This document shows positions 1 to 11,244 of a DNA stretch of 42,984 nucleotides, piece by piece (positions within the stretch are counted from its first letter, which is position 1; every line of letters begins with the position of its first letter). The stretch is from assembly GCA_000827205.1 (NCBI GenBank), contig KN832557.1, positions 792,114 to 835,097 of the forward strand, written 5' to 3'. The DNA comes from Plicaturopsis crispa FD-325 SS-3. Its lineage: Eukaryota > Basidiomycota > Agaricomycetes > Amylocorticiales > Amylocorticiaceae. Under the pieces are notes generated by a model, which worked only from the letters and a program-made list of their open reading frames with translations, was not told the DNA's origin and did not search any database. The position numbers and the translations under genes were made by a program.

Positions 1-864
1 AGATCAATGCGCACCTATGCTATCAAGCTCGCCCGTCCCGTAGCGCATTCGCCGTGCAAGACAAATCCGACCGAGTAAGGTAGAAAGTGTCGGAAATCAT
101 TTGGGCCACCCGTCGTCAGTTGCCCATCGGAACTGAGAATGTATCCCCCGTGTACGAGCCACCCTTGCCCAAAACCTCATCGGTCCCGAGCTCGAATGAG
201 AAGCGCAGCTATAGGGGCCTGATTAGCACGCCAGGGCACGACGGGTAAGAGCAGGATGACGCGTGCGCACCAAGCTGATTGTACCGCGTATAGCACACGC
301 GTCGAGCTATCATGTCGTCGATGAGTTTTTCTCTGCATATTTGACTGTGTACGCATGATAAGAGATTCCTATGAGAAGGTAAGAGGTGGGATTATAGCAC
401 TTTTGATAGAAAACGCACATAGTTTGTAGTCACACCCCTGCCTGGAGCGCCTGTTACAGTCTCGAGTGTGTTGTGGGTGAAACGGACGTCTTGTATCTGT
501 GTGACGAGGAGCAAATCCCCTAGAAATCCTTTGTAGCAAGCTCGTTTGTCCAAACCAAGCAGAACGTGGTGCGTAATGCTTTTGTGGAGAGGGAAGGGTG
601 GCCATGCGACTGCAAAGATTGCCATGCATCCTGTCCTACCCAGCAGCCGTAGACTGGGTCTACCTAGGGTGTCATTTGGGGAGATTGTTTCGCACTCGGC
701 AGTGTCGCCTTGTTGAATGTTACAGCTAGTAAGCGGACTTGCTCAAATGAGTAGCACAAGACTCACAATATTAATGTCGCGCAGAGTTGTTTGCGAGCAA
801 TCGATTTGGATCAATACGTAAGCATGGTCTCGGATCTTCATTTTTCGCAGCTTCACTTTCATTC
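1..864. repeat. Left arm of long inverted repeat
   Basis: Bases 1-311 are the exact reverse complement of 42505-42815; I compared the arms block by block and saw no mismatch. Identity stops abruptly at 312. Further inward the arms still resemble each other with gaps: 595-637 matches the complement of 42317-42358, 786-806 matches 42150-42170, the heptamer-rich edge at 848-864 matches 42042-42058. The arm begins at the window edge, so it may continue outside. Short open frames in it (for example 392-625, minus) have no recognisable product. Confidence 0.93.
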
Positions 865-1272
865 TAAGTTATGTAAGTAAGTACAGCATTTCATCGCTCG
901 CTCGGAGTCGCCACTTCTACGCTTTCGCTCGATTTGGAAATCGCTTTGTTGAAAGTTCGACTCTGCCAATCTCGTCCATTGTCAAATTTGGAGCAATGTA
1001 ATTGTTCGGTTGTACTGTATGTGGTAAACCTTGGTCTCGCATCCAAAGAAAAATGATATTGCAGTCCAGAGACATGTGTTGTCGATGTCGAGCTCGTAAC
1101 AATAGATCCGGAAAGCACCTACACATTCGAATTCTACTACCAGTGCTCGAGCAAAAACTTAACGTTCAGAACTTAGCCTAGCTGACATGACATAAACGAC
1201 GACCATCTACAAAATTGAGAACCATAAAAATTACAACCACAGCCCAAAATTAGCCTGCCGCTGCGTTGGAGA
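865..1272. other. Intergenic, no gene seen
   Basis: It holds the GTTATGTAA element at 868-876 next to the AGCTTCA cluster, then unremarkable AT-balanced DNA. Two overlapping minus-strand open frames near 891-1126 show no coding character that I can defend. Confidence 0.5.
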
Positions 1273-2085
1273 CTATTCAACTTCAACTCCATGAATCCCA
1301 ACACGATATAAACAGGTAGAGGACGCCCCGGCGTTGCTGTCGATGCGGAGGACCACGGTGGAGAAAGTTAACCAGGCATACTGGGGCGTTATGGGAAACC
1401 TTTGGGCGCGAGAAGCGCTAGCGTTGAAAGTGAATTCCGCTAGCCGAAGAAAACGATCCTGTGCAGAGCCGATGTAAGCCTGCGCGGAGGGTTGAAAGAG
1501 ATCGGGCATCACGAGGTCCTCCTCATCCAGATCTCCCAGTGTATGCGAGTCGAGCAGTCCCCAGAGCGTCATGTCTTTGGGGGAGCGTTCGAAATCCCGT
1601 TTGGAGACCAAGTGTGCTGGAATGTTCTCGATGACAACATGTGATATTGACACTGATTCTTCCAGCGAGATTCCGAGGTGACCCACAGAGCCGGAAAATG
1701 CCCAGCAGCTCCCAATGGTGTTGTCGAGGTCCAGCGCCGTGTGCGGGGGATTTATGAGACTGTTTTGTGTGTCAATCCCTCTGAGCGCCTCCAGAATTCG
1801 GGAGAGTGTGGTACGAGGAGGGAGAAGATAAGTTGGCGATGTAAGAGACGGGATGGGTCGAGCTCCGGCTTGGTGAAGAGCAAAATCCCGAATATCAGTA
1901 ATGGGCGGCGTCGGCAATTGCGGGCTGAGCGCAACACAGTTGCTGGTTACAACGGTCGTGAAAAAGCCACCCCCTCCTGGGCGCAGTTCGGGGTCCAGAA
2001 GTCCAAAGGGAAGGTGGCCAGAACAGCTGCATAACAACCGAGCAAAAGCCATGCCGACCACCGTCTCTCCCACCATCTTCAACAT
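1273..2085 (-). CDS. SUN (Sad1/UNC-84) domain protein
   Basis: Uninterrupted frame of 270 residues. The C-terminal half reads as a fungal SUN domain: DFALHQAGARPIPSLTSPTY around 66-85, then DNTIGSCWAFSGSVGHLGI about 121-139, IENIPAHL, SPKDMTLWGLL, and a closing CLYRVGIHG typical of the SUN beta-sandwich end. SUN proteins sit in the inner nuclear membrane or endoplasmic reticulum and bind partner tails in the lumen. The N-terminus (MLKMVGETVVGMAFARLLC) is moderately hydrophobic and could be a weak anchor, but no clear transmembrane segment plus coiled coil is present, so the protein is short for the family. A further 5' exon could lie upstream of 2085. The gene lies between inverted AGCTTCA clusters at 836-864 and 2683-2772. 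The family call is firm; completeness at the 5' end is not. Confidence 0.88.
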   Translation of the reverse strand: MLKMVGETVVGMAFARLLCSCSGHLPFGLLDPELRPGGGGFFTTVVTSNCVALSPQLPTPPITDIRDFALHQAGARPIPSLTSPTYLLPPRTTLSRILEALRGIDTQNSLINPPHTALDLDNTIGSCWAFSGSVGHLGISLEESVSISHVVIENIPAHLVSKRDFERSPKDMTLWGLLDSHTLGDLDEEDLVMPDLFQPSAQAYIGSAQDRFLRLAEFTFNASASRAQRFPITPQYAWLTFSTVVLRIDSNAGASSTCLYRVGIHGVEVE

Positions 2086-2882
2086 CTTCAGGCCTAGATA
2101 GATAGCAACCGTGCCAAATACTGTGAGGAGCGATCGCGGTGATGGGATGGTGCCACCTGGGGGAACAAGGCCACGATTGTCTGTTAAAAAGCATGCTATG
2201 TCAGCAGATCGCTCTCCAAGTGAGCAAGTAACTGCTTACTTGGCCTTTTTGACTGCCCGGGAACCTTCTGGCGCTGAGGCATTATTGCATCCACAGATAA
2301 TTGAGGAGCACGGAGTCTACGATCTGTCGGGAGAAACACTTGAACAAGGATACGAGGGTGGTGTGCGTGCGGGTGGCCTACATGATCTCAGATGTCCCGA
2401 GTCGCGTCTGCGAAGTGACGCATCCTAGCAAATAAGAGCTGTGTGAGTATAGAGTATATACGATCATGTATCGTCGCGTACGGGATCTAGTCTCTGGCCA
2501 CGGAATTGTTGTTCGACTGTGAAGCGGCTGAGCGAGAATCTATCGTCCGGAATCGGGGATGAGGCAGGCATATTCTCTATGGGTAAACGGTGAAATATTT
2601 TGGGAGTGGCGCGTCAATATAGTTTGAAGTGAAGGGGTGAAGGCAGGATCCGACGATCGACTCGGAGACAAAGACAATCGAAGGATTACATAACCTGAGG
2701 CTCTGAAAGTGAAGCTCTGAGACCTTCATTGTTTCCGCGGCAAATTGAAGCTGTGGAAAAATGAAGCTTCAGACATGCATGTAGCACGCTCAACGGTCCT
2801 TCTGAGCGCCGAACAGCAGGATCTTCAATGGAACATCCCCCGGCGCTGCGCGTCTCATAGAAGAAATGAAAGAGTGCATATT
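2086..2882. other. Intergenic with AGCTTCA cluster
   Basis: A plus-strand open frame at 2111-2428 has no recognisable content. The stretch carries the repeat cluster listed separately at 2683-2772 and otherwise nothing I can name. Confidence 0.5.
2683..2772 (-). repeat. AGCTTCA/TGAAGCT cluster with TTACATAAC
   Basis: Reads TTACATAAC then AAAGTGAAGCT, AAATTGAAGCTGTGG and AAATGAAGCTTCAG. This is the mirror image of the left-arm edge at 836-876 (CTTCACTTTC followed by GTTATGTAA). The two copies face each other across the SUN gene. Confidence 0.75.
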
Positions 2883-3515
2883 TTATTTAACCAGTAAAAC
2901 CCACTCTTCCGATCCCACAAGAATAGTAGACTGTATGACAAGCTCCCTCAGATCTGCACAACCTTGAGTGAGCTCGTGCGAGATGGCATTCTCACGGCAG
3001 TCTGCGACGAACGAAGCGAAATCCCCGTATGTTTCAGCATCAGAAAAAAGTAGCTGCCAAGTCGTTGAGTTTGCATCCGAGGAGGTTTTCCACTCCCACA
3101 CAATGGACTGTACATACTATGTGAGCACGCGGACGCTCGGGGAAACAGCATGCCTGCGTACCTTTTGGTCTTGGACGATTTTCATCATGTTGTCAATCTC
3201 ATGAAAAACCATTGGCTCTTCACGGTCCTTAACGAGCACCGCTAAAATGACTATACACGACGTTAGCAGTATCCGAGCTGGACGTTTCAGAGACTCACAT
3301 TGTCCAGGGTTGGGGCTCAGAATGAGCACAGAGTTGACGAAATTATCATCGGCACCAATCTGCGGGCGATGTCGCCGCAAGAGGGGTACATTTTCTAAGA
3401 AGCAACAGATGACGCTGGAAGGGGCATTAGTACGTTGTCGAGGCAATAATTCCAAGAGTACTTGCTTTCCGTGAAACGTCGCCTGTATCATCTCGCGGTA
3501 CTGCTCTGAATCCAT
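2883..3515 (-). CDS. Small intron-containing protein, possible PH/WH1-like fold
   Basis: Three exons read complement(2883..3116, 3162..3250, 3299..3515) and give 179 residues with closed phases and GTGAGT and GTACGC donors. An optional extra 39-nt intron inside exon 1 would also keep frame. The second half contains IVWEWKTSSDANSTTWQLLF then SDAETYGDFASF, an order (W-x-L-x-F, then an acidic helix with F..F) resembling the last strand and helix of PH/WH1-type domains. That is only a shape argument; I do not recognise the family. It lies downstream of the WD40 gene on the same strand with 735 nt between, so it is probably separate. The start at 3515 is the first ATG of the open exon. Confidence 0.6.
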
Positions 3516-4250
3516 AGGAAGGAAGGACGAGAAGATACCAAACGCTGTAATATATGTCGCTGAAATGCATGGTCAAAGAGTCTTTGAAAGAAGCCTAAGG
3601 TCACTTTTCCTGAAGAAAGGAAACGGGGCAACACAAAGAATGGCTTTGGGACGTACGGACATCAAAAAATGCCTCTGGCTAATGCCGACTGAATTATATC
3701 TGATATAGGACTCCCTTGCAGCCCCGATGACACGCGATCTGTGCGCAACACGCGTTGTCATATCCGTGCAACTCCACGGGTGCGGCCGGTGTGGTACGGC
3801 GCAGGCATGCGCTGCGAAACAAATCCGGATAAAACACTGTAGAATGATGTGATGATCAGGACACGACAAAAAGCAGGATTTTAATGATACACCTATGTAT
3901 GACTAGTTACATTGTTTTCAGGCGTTGATATAGGGTTTGAGAAGATCTATGGTCAAAAAATCCGTCGGCATGACCATCAGTGCAACGGCAAGGACTGTCA
4001 AAGCAAGGATTGATGTTTGGATGTAAATGCCTCCGCGAATTGTTACGACGGTACGACTGTATCGCGAATGGCCAGGATCTTCGAGAACGGACATGCACTT
4101 GCTTAGTGAGACAACCTTATCTATAGAGAGCCGAATGTTGCATACTGCGTGTAATCGAGTGAGCGGGTTCTAATGCTTGCGGACCGCGTTCGTCACTTGC
4201 GCTTTCTTGCGCGCGCCATACGGAAATAGTACCCGCCGACTGGTCGTCGA
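3516..4250. other. Intergenic, no gene seen
   Basis: Short open frames on both strands are broken and show no domain. The stretch would hold the 3' end of the WD40 transcript and the promoter of the small gene ending at 2883. Confidence 0.5.
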
Positions 4251-5539
4251 CTACGCAAGAAGCGGCGATATGAAAGACATCATCAGTATGGTCGTAATTT
4301 GCCTATATTCCTTGTCAGTAGTAATTGGAGAGAACATGCGTATCGTGCATACCGCTATGGCCGCTATGGCGGTACCTCCTTCGTAAAATGTTGAGTACAC
4401 GGAGCTGGAGCTAGGGATCTTTCCCTCACCTGGATGGTGCAAGGTCTGGAGAAGCGCATTAGATCGCAAGGGCCATAATTGTAGCTCGCCTGTCCCACTG
4501 GCGCACAAAACGGCACGTCCACCATGGACCATAAGAACGGGAAACGGGTCCAGTTCTGGACCTATTCCAACGAAAGAGTCTTCAGGAATGTGAGTCGTTA
4601 GATGGTATATGTCGAAACTTTTTTCGTATGTCGAAACTGCAAAATACGGCGCATTTTCTGGATCCGGAGACAAGCATCCATGACCGCTAAGCGAGCGACA
4701 GACACAAAATTCAGCTCTAATCTGGGGATAGCAATCAAATAAGTGTGACGTACACTTGCCCGTCTGTGTTGATTGCCCATTTCGCGGAAAAATTGTCGGT
4801 CGACCAGCAACTGATAAGTTTATCAGAAGCTTCCTCAGTTAAAGAGACTCTGGAACGCGTACGTGATTGGATTATTCAAGTAGGATACGATGAGGTCCCC
4901 ATGGTACCAATGTAGACTTGTTACCACTACAGGGTCGTTACGGCGATTTATCGCGGTTTTTGGACGTCCAAGGGTCCCGCAATGCCCCCATCGGCCTTAA
5001 CCGTACAGACCAACAGTGATAAGCAACGATAAGCTGTAGCAATGTTTGACCCGACGTACCTTGGGGACCCTTTCTCCTCCATATATTGACGGCTTCGCGG
5101 CCACCAGTCGCGAGGGCTCGCTCGTCATTGGAAACGGCGAGAAATTCGACAGCTCCTGTATGGCCATACTGCCCAATCCCCTTTAGGGTCTACACAAGTG
5201 TGGTAAACTGTCAGGTCTCAAGGAAGTGAGGAGGTACCAAATACAACTCACGCGCTCCGTGTCGACAAACTGTAGCGAAAGCAGCACAGAGTTCATGAAA
5301 CCACAGTGCACTGTATCATCAGCCGATGTCCATGCCATACAGAGAGCCTCTGATGGCACATTTGAAATGCTGTGGAATGTGTGTAATGCTTGGCCTGTCT
5401 CGCAGCTCCAGACAACAACATGACCGGTGGAATCGCCACTGGCGAGGAGGTGGCCTCGAGGGTGAAAGGCAAGGACGCGTACGTTGCCGTTCAACGCAGG
5501 TCCGGACAAAGTTCGCTGAAGGCGATATCTCAGAGGCAT
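4251..5539 (-). CDS. WD40-repeat protein
   Basis: Five exons, complement(4251..4378, 4430..4686, 4754..4847, 5060..5189, 5252..5539), give 298 residues with all phases closed. WD40 blades are visible: NVRVLAFHPRGHLLASGDST with HVVVWSCETG near 19-49, GHTGAVEFLAVSNDERALAT with AVNIW near 105-133, DKLISCWSTDNFSAKW near 147-162, and a further blade around YFAVSTYEKSFDIYHL. Only about four to five blades are present, fewer than the usual seven, so it may be a truncated or partner-completed propeller. The C-terminus is hydrophobic (ITTILMMSFISPLLA) and might be a membrane anchor. WD40 proteins are scaffolds, so no specific role can be given. Start chosen at 5539, the first ATG in frame with blade one. 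Confidence 0.8.
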
Positions 5540-6054
5540 GAAGAAGTAACGCTCGAGACGGGAGTATCGACAAGTCGGTCTTCGAGCCCACGGGCTGCAG
5601 CTAAGTAAGTATGATCTGCTAACCTCGCGTTTCGCACGTGTTCGATTAGACGTACTTACTACTTCCGCCGAATCTCAGTCGTTCCTCCCCTTCCTTTGTC
5701 GAGTGATCACTGCAGCCTGCAATTGATGGATCGCGGTGCTTGTCTGCTTACTCAAAACTAGTATGTAGAATTTTTCATCGCCTTTCCTTTATATATGTTT
5801 GCATCGTGGACACAATCACAGCCTGGTTCTAAGTCGTAATCACTACTTGATCGTGCAGGCAAGCAGTATACGTAGGGCATTAAGATACGCCAGCCGCTCG
5901 TTCTGTCGGATGTCCCGGTGGTCGCCCTGCCGTCACAGTACCGGAGACTCTACCGGAATATCTCCCGGATACCCCCACTCGCCCTAATTATAATACTTAT
6001 GTCAAACTTAAGGGACCAATGAAACAGAATGTATTCTCAGTACAGATGATCAGG
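5540..6054. other. Intergenic, no gene seen
   Basis: Contains the 5' flank of the WD40 gene and the 3' flank of the F-box gene. A TATATA-like stretch lies at 5791-5797. No supported coding region. Confidence 0.45.
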
Positions 6055-7514
6055 CTATACCCTCGTTTGACGCAGAAGCTCCCTGACCAGCATCAAGTGT
6101 TCCAGGATATCAGGTCTAACGTTGCGCCAGACTGTGTCGGAAAAGTTCCGTAGATGAGCATATGGGTCAACCTCAAGAAAGAGGGTGGTATACTCACCAC
6201 GGTCGGTCAGCTTGTTGTACCTAGCATAAACTTTCGGGAGCGAGTAAAAATCCCTCCTCAAGGGATGACAGTAACGAGTCCAGCGAAAAGGGGAGCAAGT
6301 GCAGTTACGAAGGAAATTGACTTCGTCCCTCCAGTCGGTTTCGAATTCTGTGAGCCGCTCCACTATCCTGAAGGCAAAACATGAGAGGTGCCGCCAGGCC
6401 ACCGAAAGAAATGAACACGTACGCGCGGCGCCTCTCCATGCGAGCCTGAAACCTAAATGTGTACTTCTGCCACGATACTTCCCTGTCCCAGGCCTTCGCA
6501 GCGGCGGTGAACTAACATCCGCAACGTGTTGAGTAAAATTCTACTTTGAGAGCAAAAACGAGTACGCACTTTGTCATTCCGGTCGATAAACCTGAGGCGG
6601 GAGCATATGAGTCGAACTCCTCCAGGAAGATCCGAAACGGACCGTGCCGCGCCTCTAAGATCCAGTGCAAGAGAATCCAATTCCGAGCGCAGGCAAAATG
6701 CACTCGACCGGGTTGTTGGAGTCCATTGCCGAACAATGTGGCGCCCAAGGTCCTTGAGATTGCCCTTGAAAAAATCACGGGGGATTCCTCGAATCTCATA
6801 TTCGTGCTCCAGGCGTGAATATTTCACAAGGCTATATAGTGGTCACACACGACGTGTCAATGAAGGAAAATAAACTAACCGTTCTGGCATGCACTTCATA
6901 CAGCACCTCACGTGAAGCGACCACATGATCCGATAGACTTTAGACAAGCAAAACTGTCTGGACACGGTCAGTATGCTTTCGGTAAAGGGTAATAGATAGA
7001 CACGAACACGGCACACGGGTATGAAGACCAGACTGGCGTATTGAGGAGGCGTTAGGCCGGTGGGACAAGGCGGGAGTCCATCGACCCTGGCGAGAGCGCG
7101 ATTCCAGAGCCCACTTGCTGAGCTAGACCTCGCCAACAAGACTTTCGAGAATATCTTTGCAGACTGGGCAAGGTATATGAGGTCACGAGGTTCAAGTTCA
7201 GAGGCGATCTAATAATCATTTCTAGTCAACTACGATGTTGCTTTCAGAGAAAAGAGGCGACGTACGGCGTGGATGATATCAAAGGGCATGCACACAATAT
7301 ACGACAAGGCTCCGCGCCGTTTACTATATGTTAGGGCTCCTTGACGGTTACGCTTGGCAATCAGATCCATCGTTTTTAGCCTCTTCCGTCGAGGAGGAGA
7401 ATCAAGGTCAGAAGTCATCGGTGGGACGAGCTCGGAGGGGCCTGGCGTGGCATGTATTAGCGCCGATGTACCACATAGGGCAGATCGACGTCTAGTGCGA
7501 GGTTGCCTAGCCAT
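6055..7514 (-). CDS. F-box protein of the Agaricomycete zinc-cluster type
   Basis: Seven exons, complement(6055..6131, 6198..6367, 6423..6511, 6570..6831, 6880..6953, 7008..7208, 7266..7514), give 373 residues with phases closed throughout. A basic N-terminus precedes an F-box: GALSYIVCMPFDIIHA at exon 1's end, then IASELEPRDLIYLAQSAKIF at the start of exon 2. After WNRALARVDGLPPCPTGLT follows a C-x2-C pair (PVCRFC, about 149-152) and a second set RCCMKC (about 166-171) that could bind zinc, as in many mushroom F-box proteins. The end carries the usual LTDRVW-NVRPDIL signature. F-box proteins link substrates to an SCF ubiquitin ligase through Skp1; the target here is unknown. Exon 6 may hide one more intron near 6260-6340. 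The intron between the C-x2-C residues is placed by frame and by the zinc pair together. Confidence 0.86.
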
Positions 7515-7614
7515 GATACGAGGTTCAAGGGGTCAGAGAGTGGGAGTTTTTCTGATGATAGCTAGCGAAGGAATGCACTGCATCAGCAAAACGGCCCCGC
7601 AGTCGATAGCACTG

Positions 7615-9205
7615 TCGAGCACTGTATAGTGGCTTATAGTCTTATAGTGCGTATAGCTAGGTCCGGGATTATCTAACTCTACCCAGCACCGCCCACGCTC
7701 TGTACAGTACTTTATAGTGCTTTATAGTGATCCGAGCATACTGCATAGAGCTACATAGATACATCTATCCTACCTAATGATTCGGGAATCTATAATCTGG
7801 ATTTCATTTCAGTACTAGCTTAGGTTTGCTCGGAATCATACAGGGAATATAGCAAAGATATATGTATTGACAGCTACATATGTACATGCATGTGTAACGA
7901 GGACGTGCTTGCATCACCTAAAAGACCCAGGCAGCGAGGCATCCGGAGGCAACACCAGTCTCAAGAGTACAAACGTCTGCAATTCGTAGTCAGTGCCGGC
8001 AAGGATACGGACGCACTGTGCAGAAGTCATACCTGCATTGCGGTTCCGATTCTACACTGCCTGGTGCACTGTCCAAGCGAAATGCCTGCACGGCTATGTG
8101 AGCGCAGGGCGCCAAAGCTCGCAGGAACATTACTTACCTGACTGTCACCCCCCGGCGTGAGTACGCCCGGTTGCTATGCTGCGACTACCGCGTAGCACGG
8201 CTCGCCCGCTTCCTGTGCAAGCACAATGTCGATACCATTGCGAGGGCGGGTGGACCGTCTGCGGCACCTAGGTAATAACGCGATTCTCATTGACCAATTC
8301 ACGAGGCGGTAGCGGACGGCCAGTACACACCAGAGGTCCCTGCCGCAGCACCGCGGCATGCAGTGTCCAGTGCCAATACGCTGTCGCCGCAGCTGCGTGT
8401 AAGCCCCACTGGCCCTGTGCCTGTGTTCACTGCACTACAACTATTCGTAAGGATTTATTAGCATGGCGCGCGCAGGGAATGTGAGACGTGCCATGCGTAC
8501 CTCCAGCAGTCTTGGCGCCTCCGCGTCGCGTCCACCGCCGCTCAGCACCTAAGCAAGTATGTGAGGGTCGAAAACGAGCATTGTAGCATGTACTCACCGC
8601 GGTGCTGGCGCCCACCACCATCCCCTTCGTCACGGTGCTCGTCCGCCGTCGTAGTTTGCGCAGGTCGCTGTGTCCGCGCACGTCGTAGTTCGCGCCGGTG
8701 GCCCCTTGGTGTAGACGATCGTAGTATTTGCTTGTTGAGGTTCGCGCACGCCGTAGTTCAAGCACTTGTTGGTGCTGGCGTCGGCTGGAGTATTGGTGCG
8801 CATCGTGGGTGACACCCGGCGTGGTTCGCGTCCGTCGTAGTGTTCGCACTGTTGTGATTTGAGCTCGCTGTGGTGTCCGCTGTATATATTGGGTAGAAAA
8901 AGATGTGCTGTGTGGGAAGGGAGGAATGGTCGTGGTCAGAGGCGAAGCACAACGTCGACTTCAACTCGACGTGGCAAAGACTTGAGGCTCGGACAAATAG
9001 AGCCAAGCAAAAGACTTAGAAAAAAATCGTCGAAGGATGGCCAAGGATGGCCATTGGCTAGCAGAGCTCTATATAGCGCTGTATAGAGTGTGCGCGACAC
9101 TACAAGGATGCTATAAGGATGCTATAGAGCTAGGACTGGCTATGGGACTATATCAATCTATAAATTTTAATGATATGCTATAAATTCACTATAACACTAG
9201 GAAAA
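7615..9205. mobile_element. Possible decayed element with TATAG-rich ends
   Basis: Bases 7615-7760 carry repeated TTATAG/CTTATAGT words (for example CTTTATAGTGCTTTATAGTG), and 9060-9205 carries the same words mostly on the other strand (GCTATAAGGATGCTATAGAG, CTATAAATTCACTATAAC). The 1.3 kb between them is GC-rich, with loosely repeated CGTAGTT-GCGC blocks at 8650-8850. Subterminal arrays of short words facing each other are typical of DNA transposons, but no transposase, clean terminal repeat or target duplication is visible. It could equally be two unrelated low-complexity stretches. Confidence 0.35.
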
Positions 9206-9443
9206 AATGGCTGTTTTGCTGATGTGTATATATGCGACGAAGAATGGTGGCGCTCCAAGTCTTGGATGGCCTCGGCGTGTTACACATTCTTTTGCCGAAA
9301 CAAACACATAAAGAATCCTTTCATTGGCGGGCGGCCTGAGTGAGAAAAAGAGTTGAAAGCGACCTTTCGACCGAGACAGACGCAAATCGGAGAGCACATT
9401 AACGCGGCGGCTGTGCCCGAAGCAATAGGATTTTGTTAGGCTT

Positions 9444-9776
9444 GTGATTCTAACATTGCCAAACAATCCGGCAGCTCCCGCCGCCGACATCTATATTCTT
9501 TCCGACGACTTGAAAGCAGTGACTCTGAATTACGCCCGGTCAATCAACGCTGGCCTGGCCATACGAAAGCAGTCACCCATTCCAGTGTTTAGAAACCCAA
9601 TGATCTCCGTGTCTGATGTGCTCCACGCGGTTATGTCCGTTCTTGAATCCACTGCTTTATTCACATCCAGCGTCCGGCAGCGGCGCCCGCGCATCCTCCT
9701 CCTCGACGCCATGCGAGTTTCTTGCTTTGACCCTGGGCTGTCGCGAATTTACATCCGACTCGCCGGACAGCGGTAG
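9444..9776 (+). CDS. Uncertain coding fragment
   Basis: An open frame with fairly even amino-acid use (YILSDDLKAVTLNYARSI, then PMISVSDVLHAVMSVLE) that looks more protein-like than its surroundings. No domain, no convincing start and no splice partner were found. It may be a remnant of a gene or chance. Listed only because this part of the window is otherwise empty. Confidence 0.2.
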   Translation: MILTLPNNPAAPAADIYILSDDLKAVTLNYARSINAGLAIRKQSPIPVFRNPMISVSDVLHAVMSVLESTALFTSSVRQRRPRILLLDAMRVSCFDPGLSRIYIRLAGQR

Positions 9777-11126
9777 CTTGTTTGTGAGTCCGAAAATCGG
9801 GCTCTTCCTGCGTATCGTCCCTCACGCCCAGTGAAAATCAGCACGCGTCAGAGCGCGTCTGAGCGGCTCTGGTCGATCGTCCCGATCTGACACGGCCACG
9901 CTCTACATGTGTGACTATGACCGATGTGAAATCGGCTCGCGTCGCGTCGTATCGTGCGTCGACGGACAATAATGATTGCAGTAGATCCTTCTCAAATTCT
10001 TGAATTCTACACGCTTTTCTATCCATACCACCCCACATGCACGATAATAGGAATAAATAGGTTTCATTATGATACTACTATACATTGACGAACAGCTACT
10101 TGACGGTGCTACGAGCAATGACAAGACTACTACTTACACCAATGATCCACACGGCTTCGTAGCTCGGGGAGGAATGCACGGATTCGGAATACCGCCCAAG
10201 GTCGGTAGGGTCGCTGCGCGTGTCGTCGGGGCCGCCTGCGGATACCCACAGCGCACACGACAACGCTATCGCCGTTTAAAGTCGCGAGGTTGTCCGCGGG
10301 TCCCTGATCTTGCTGTCCCGAAGACCACCATGCACCTGTCAGCGTGTTCACGGTCAGTCATGGGAGGATCCACCGGCTTGCAAGCACTTACAATGTTCAG
10401 CGACTAGCCCGATGGGACCACTGCCACCGAACCAGCCCATGCCCACCGCGCTAGCCTATGCACAACGCACGCCTGCGAGCGTACACCGCGCAAGTGTTTG
10501 CCTGCATGTTCCCGCCGCCTTGCCCCGAATCTGCATGGGGCTTATAAAAGCATTGGCGAGGTGTGAGCTGGCGTGGTAGGCATGAGCTCACCGGTGTGTG
10601 GGCGTTGGCGTCAAGCTCGTCAACACTTCGAGTCCCCCGTTGAAGATGTGCGCGTGCCGTGGGGGCTAGGCCAGGCACAACGGTACGTCCATAGGTTTGT
10701 GTCGAGGTGCCCCTAGATATAGGTGAGAAACGACGACAAGGGAACTGGCCTTGGTCCGCACGGAGCCACCTTGGGACGGTCAGAGCAAGGTCCGCTTGAT
10801 GGAGTGGCCGACAGACGCGTCGGCGACGACGGGAGCAAGACGGGAGGACGACACGTAGAGTGGGGAGATTGAAGAGGAGTCGAGAAAAAATGAAGCTGTT
10901 GGACATGAAGCTCTGAGAGTTGCACTTCCGAATTCCGACTTACAGGAAGCAATCTCAGATCTACCTACCTATCACATTCAATTCTACGTTATGATCAGAC
11001 TTCAGTTGTTTAAAGTCTTTAGCAACACCGATTCACCGATTCAACATGAATTATCGCTCGAATATTGTACGTGTACGCACTCCGTTCGAGTTTGGCATGC
11101 TGACTGACTCGACTCGAAGTTTTCCA
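9777..11126. other. Gene-poor region with an AGCTTCA cluster
   Basis: Overlapping GC-rich open frames on both strands at 10069-10950 contradict each other and show no domain. At 10881-10925 there is a minus-oriented cluster (AAAAAATGAAGCTGTT, ACATGAAGCTCTGAGAG) of the same kind as at 2683-2772. Nothing else is recognised. Confidence 0.45.
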
Positions 11127-11180
11127 TTATTGGCAGCTTCCCATAAGTCGCTCGTTATTGGCAGCTTCCCATAAGTCGCT
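11127..11180. repeat. 26-nt direct tandem duplication
   Basis: TTATTGGCAGCTTCCCATAA followed by GTCGCT occurs twice, at 11127-11152 and 11155-11180, with two bases between the copies. The copies are identical. It lies just upstream of the small five-exon gene, in its likely promoter. Confidence 0.9.
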
Positions 11181-11244
11181 GTCAAAGACCGCTCAACAAA
11201 CATGAACACGGAGCGATTTGCCTCCTCTGTTCTCACTTTTGACC

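Noticed and set aside
10069-10407. Possible WD40 remnant on the minus strand
   Set aside because: A few residues suggested a blade, but no frame holds a GH...WD pattern and no splice model keeps phase.
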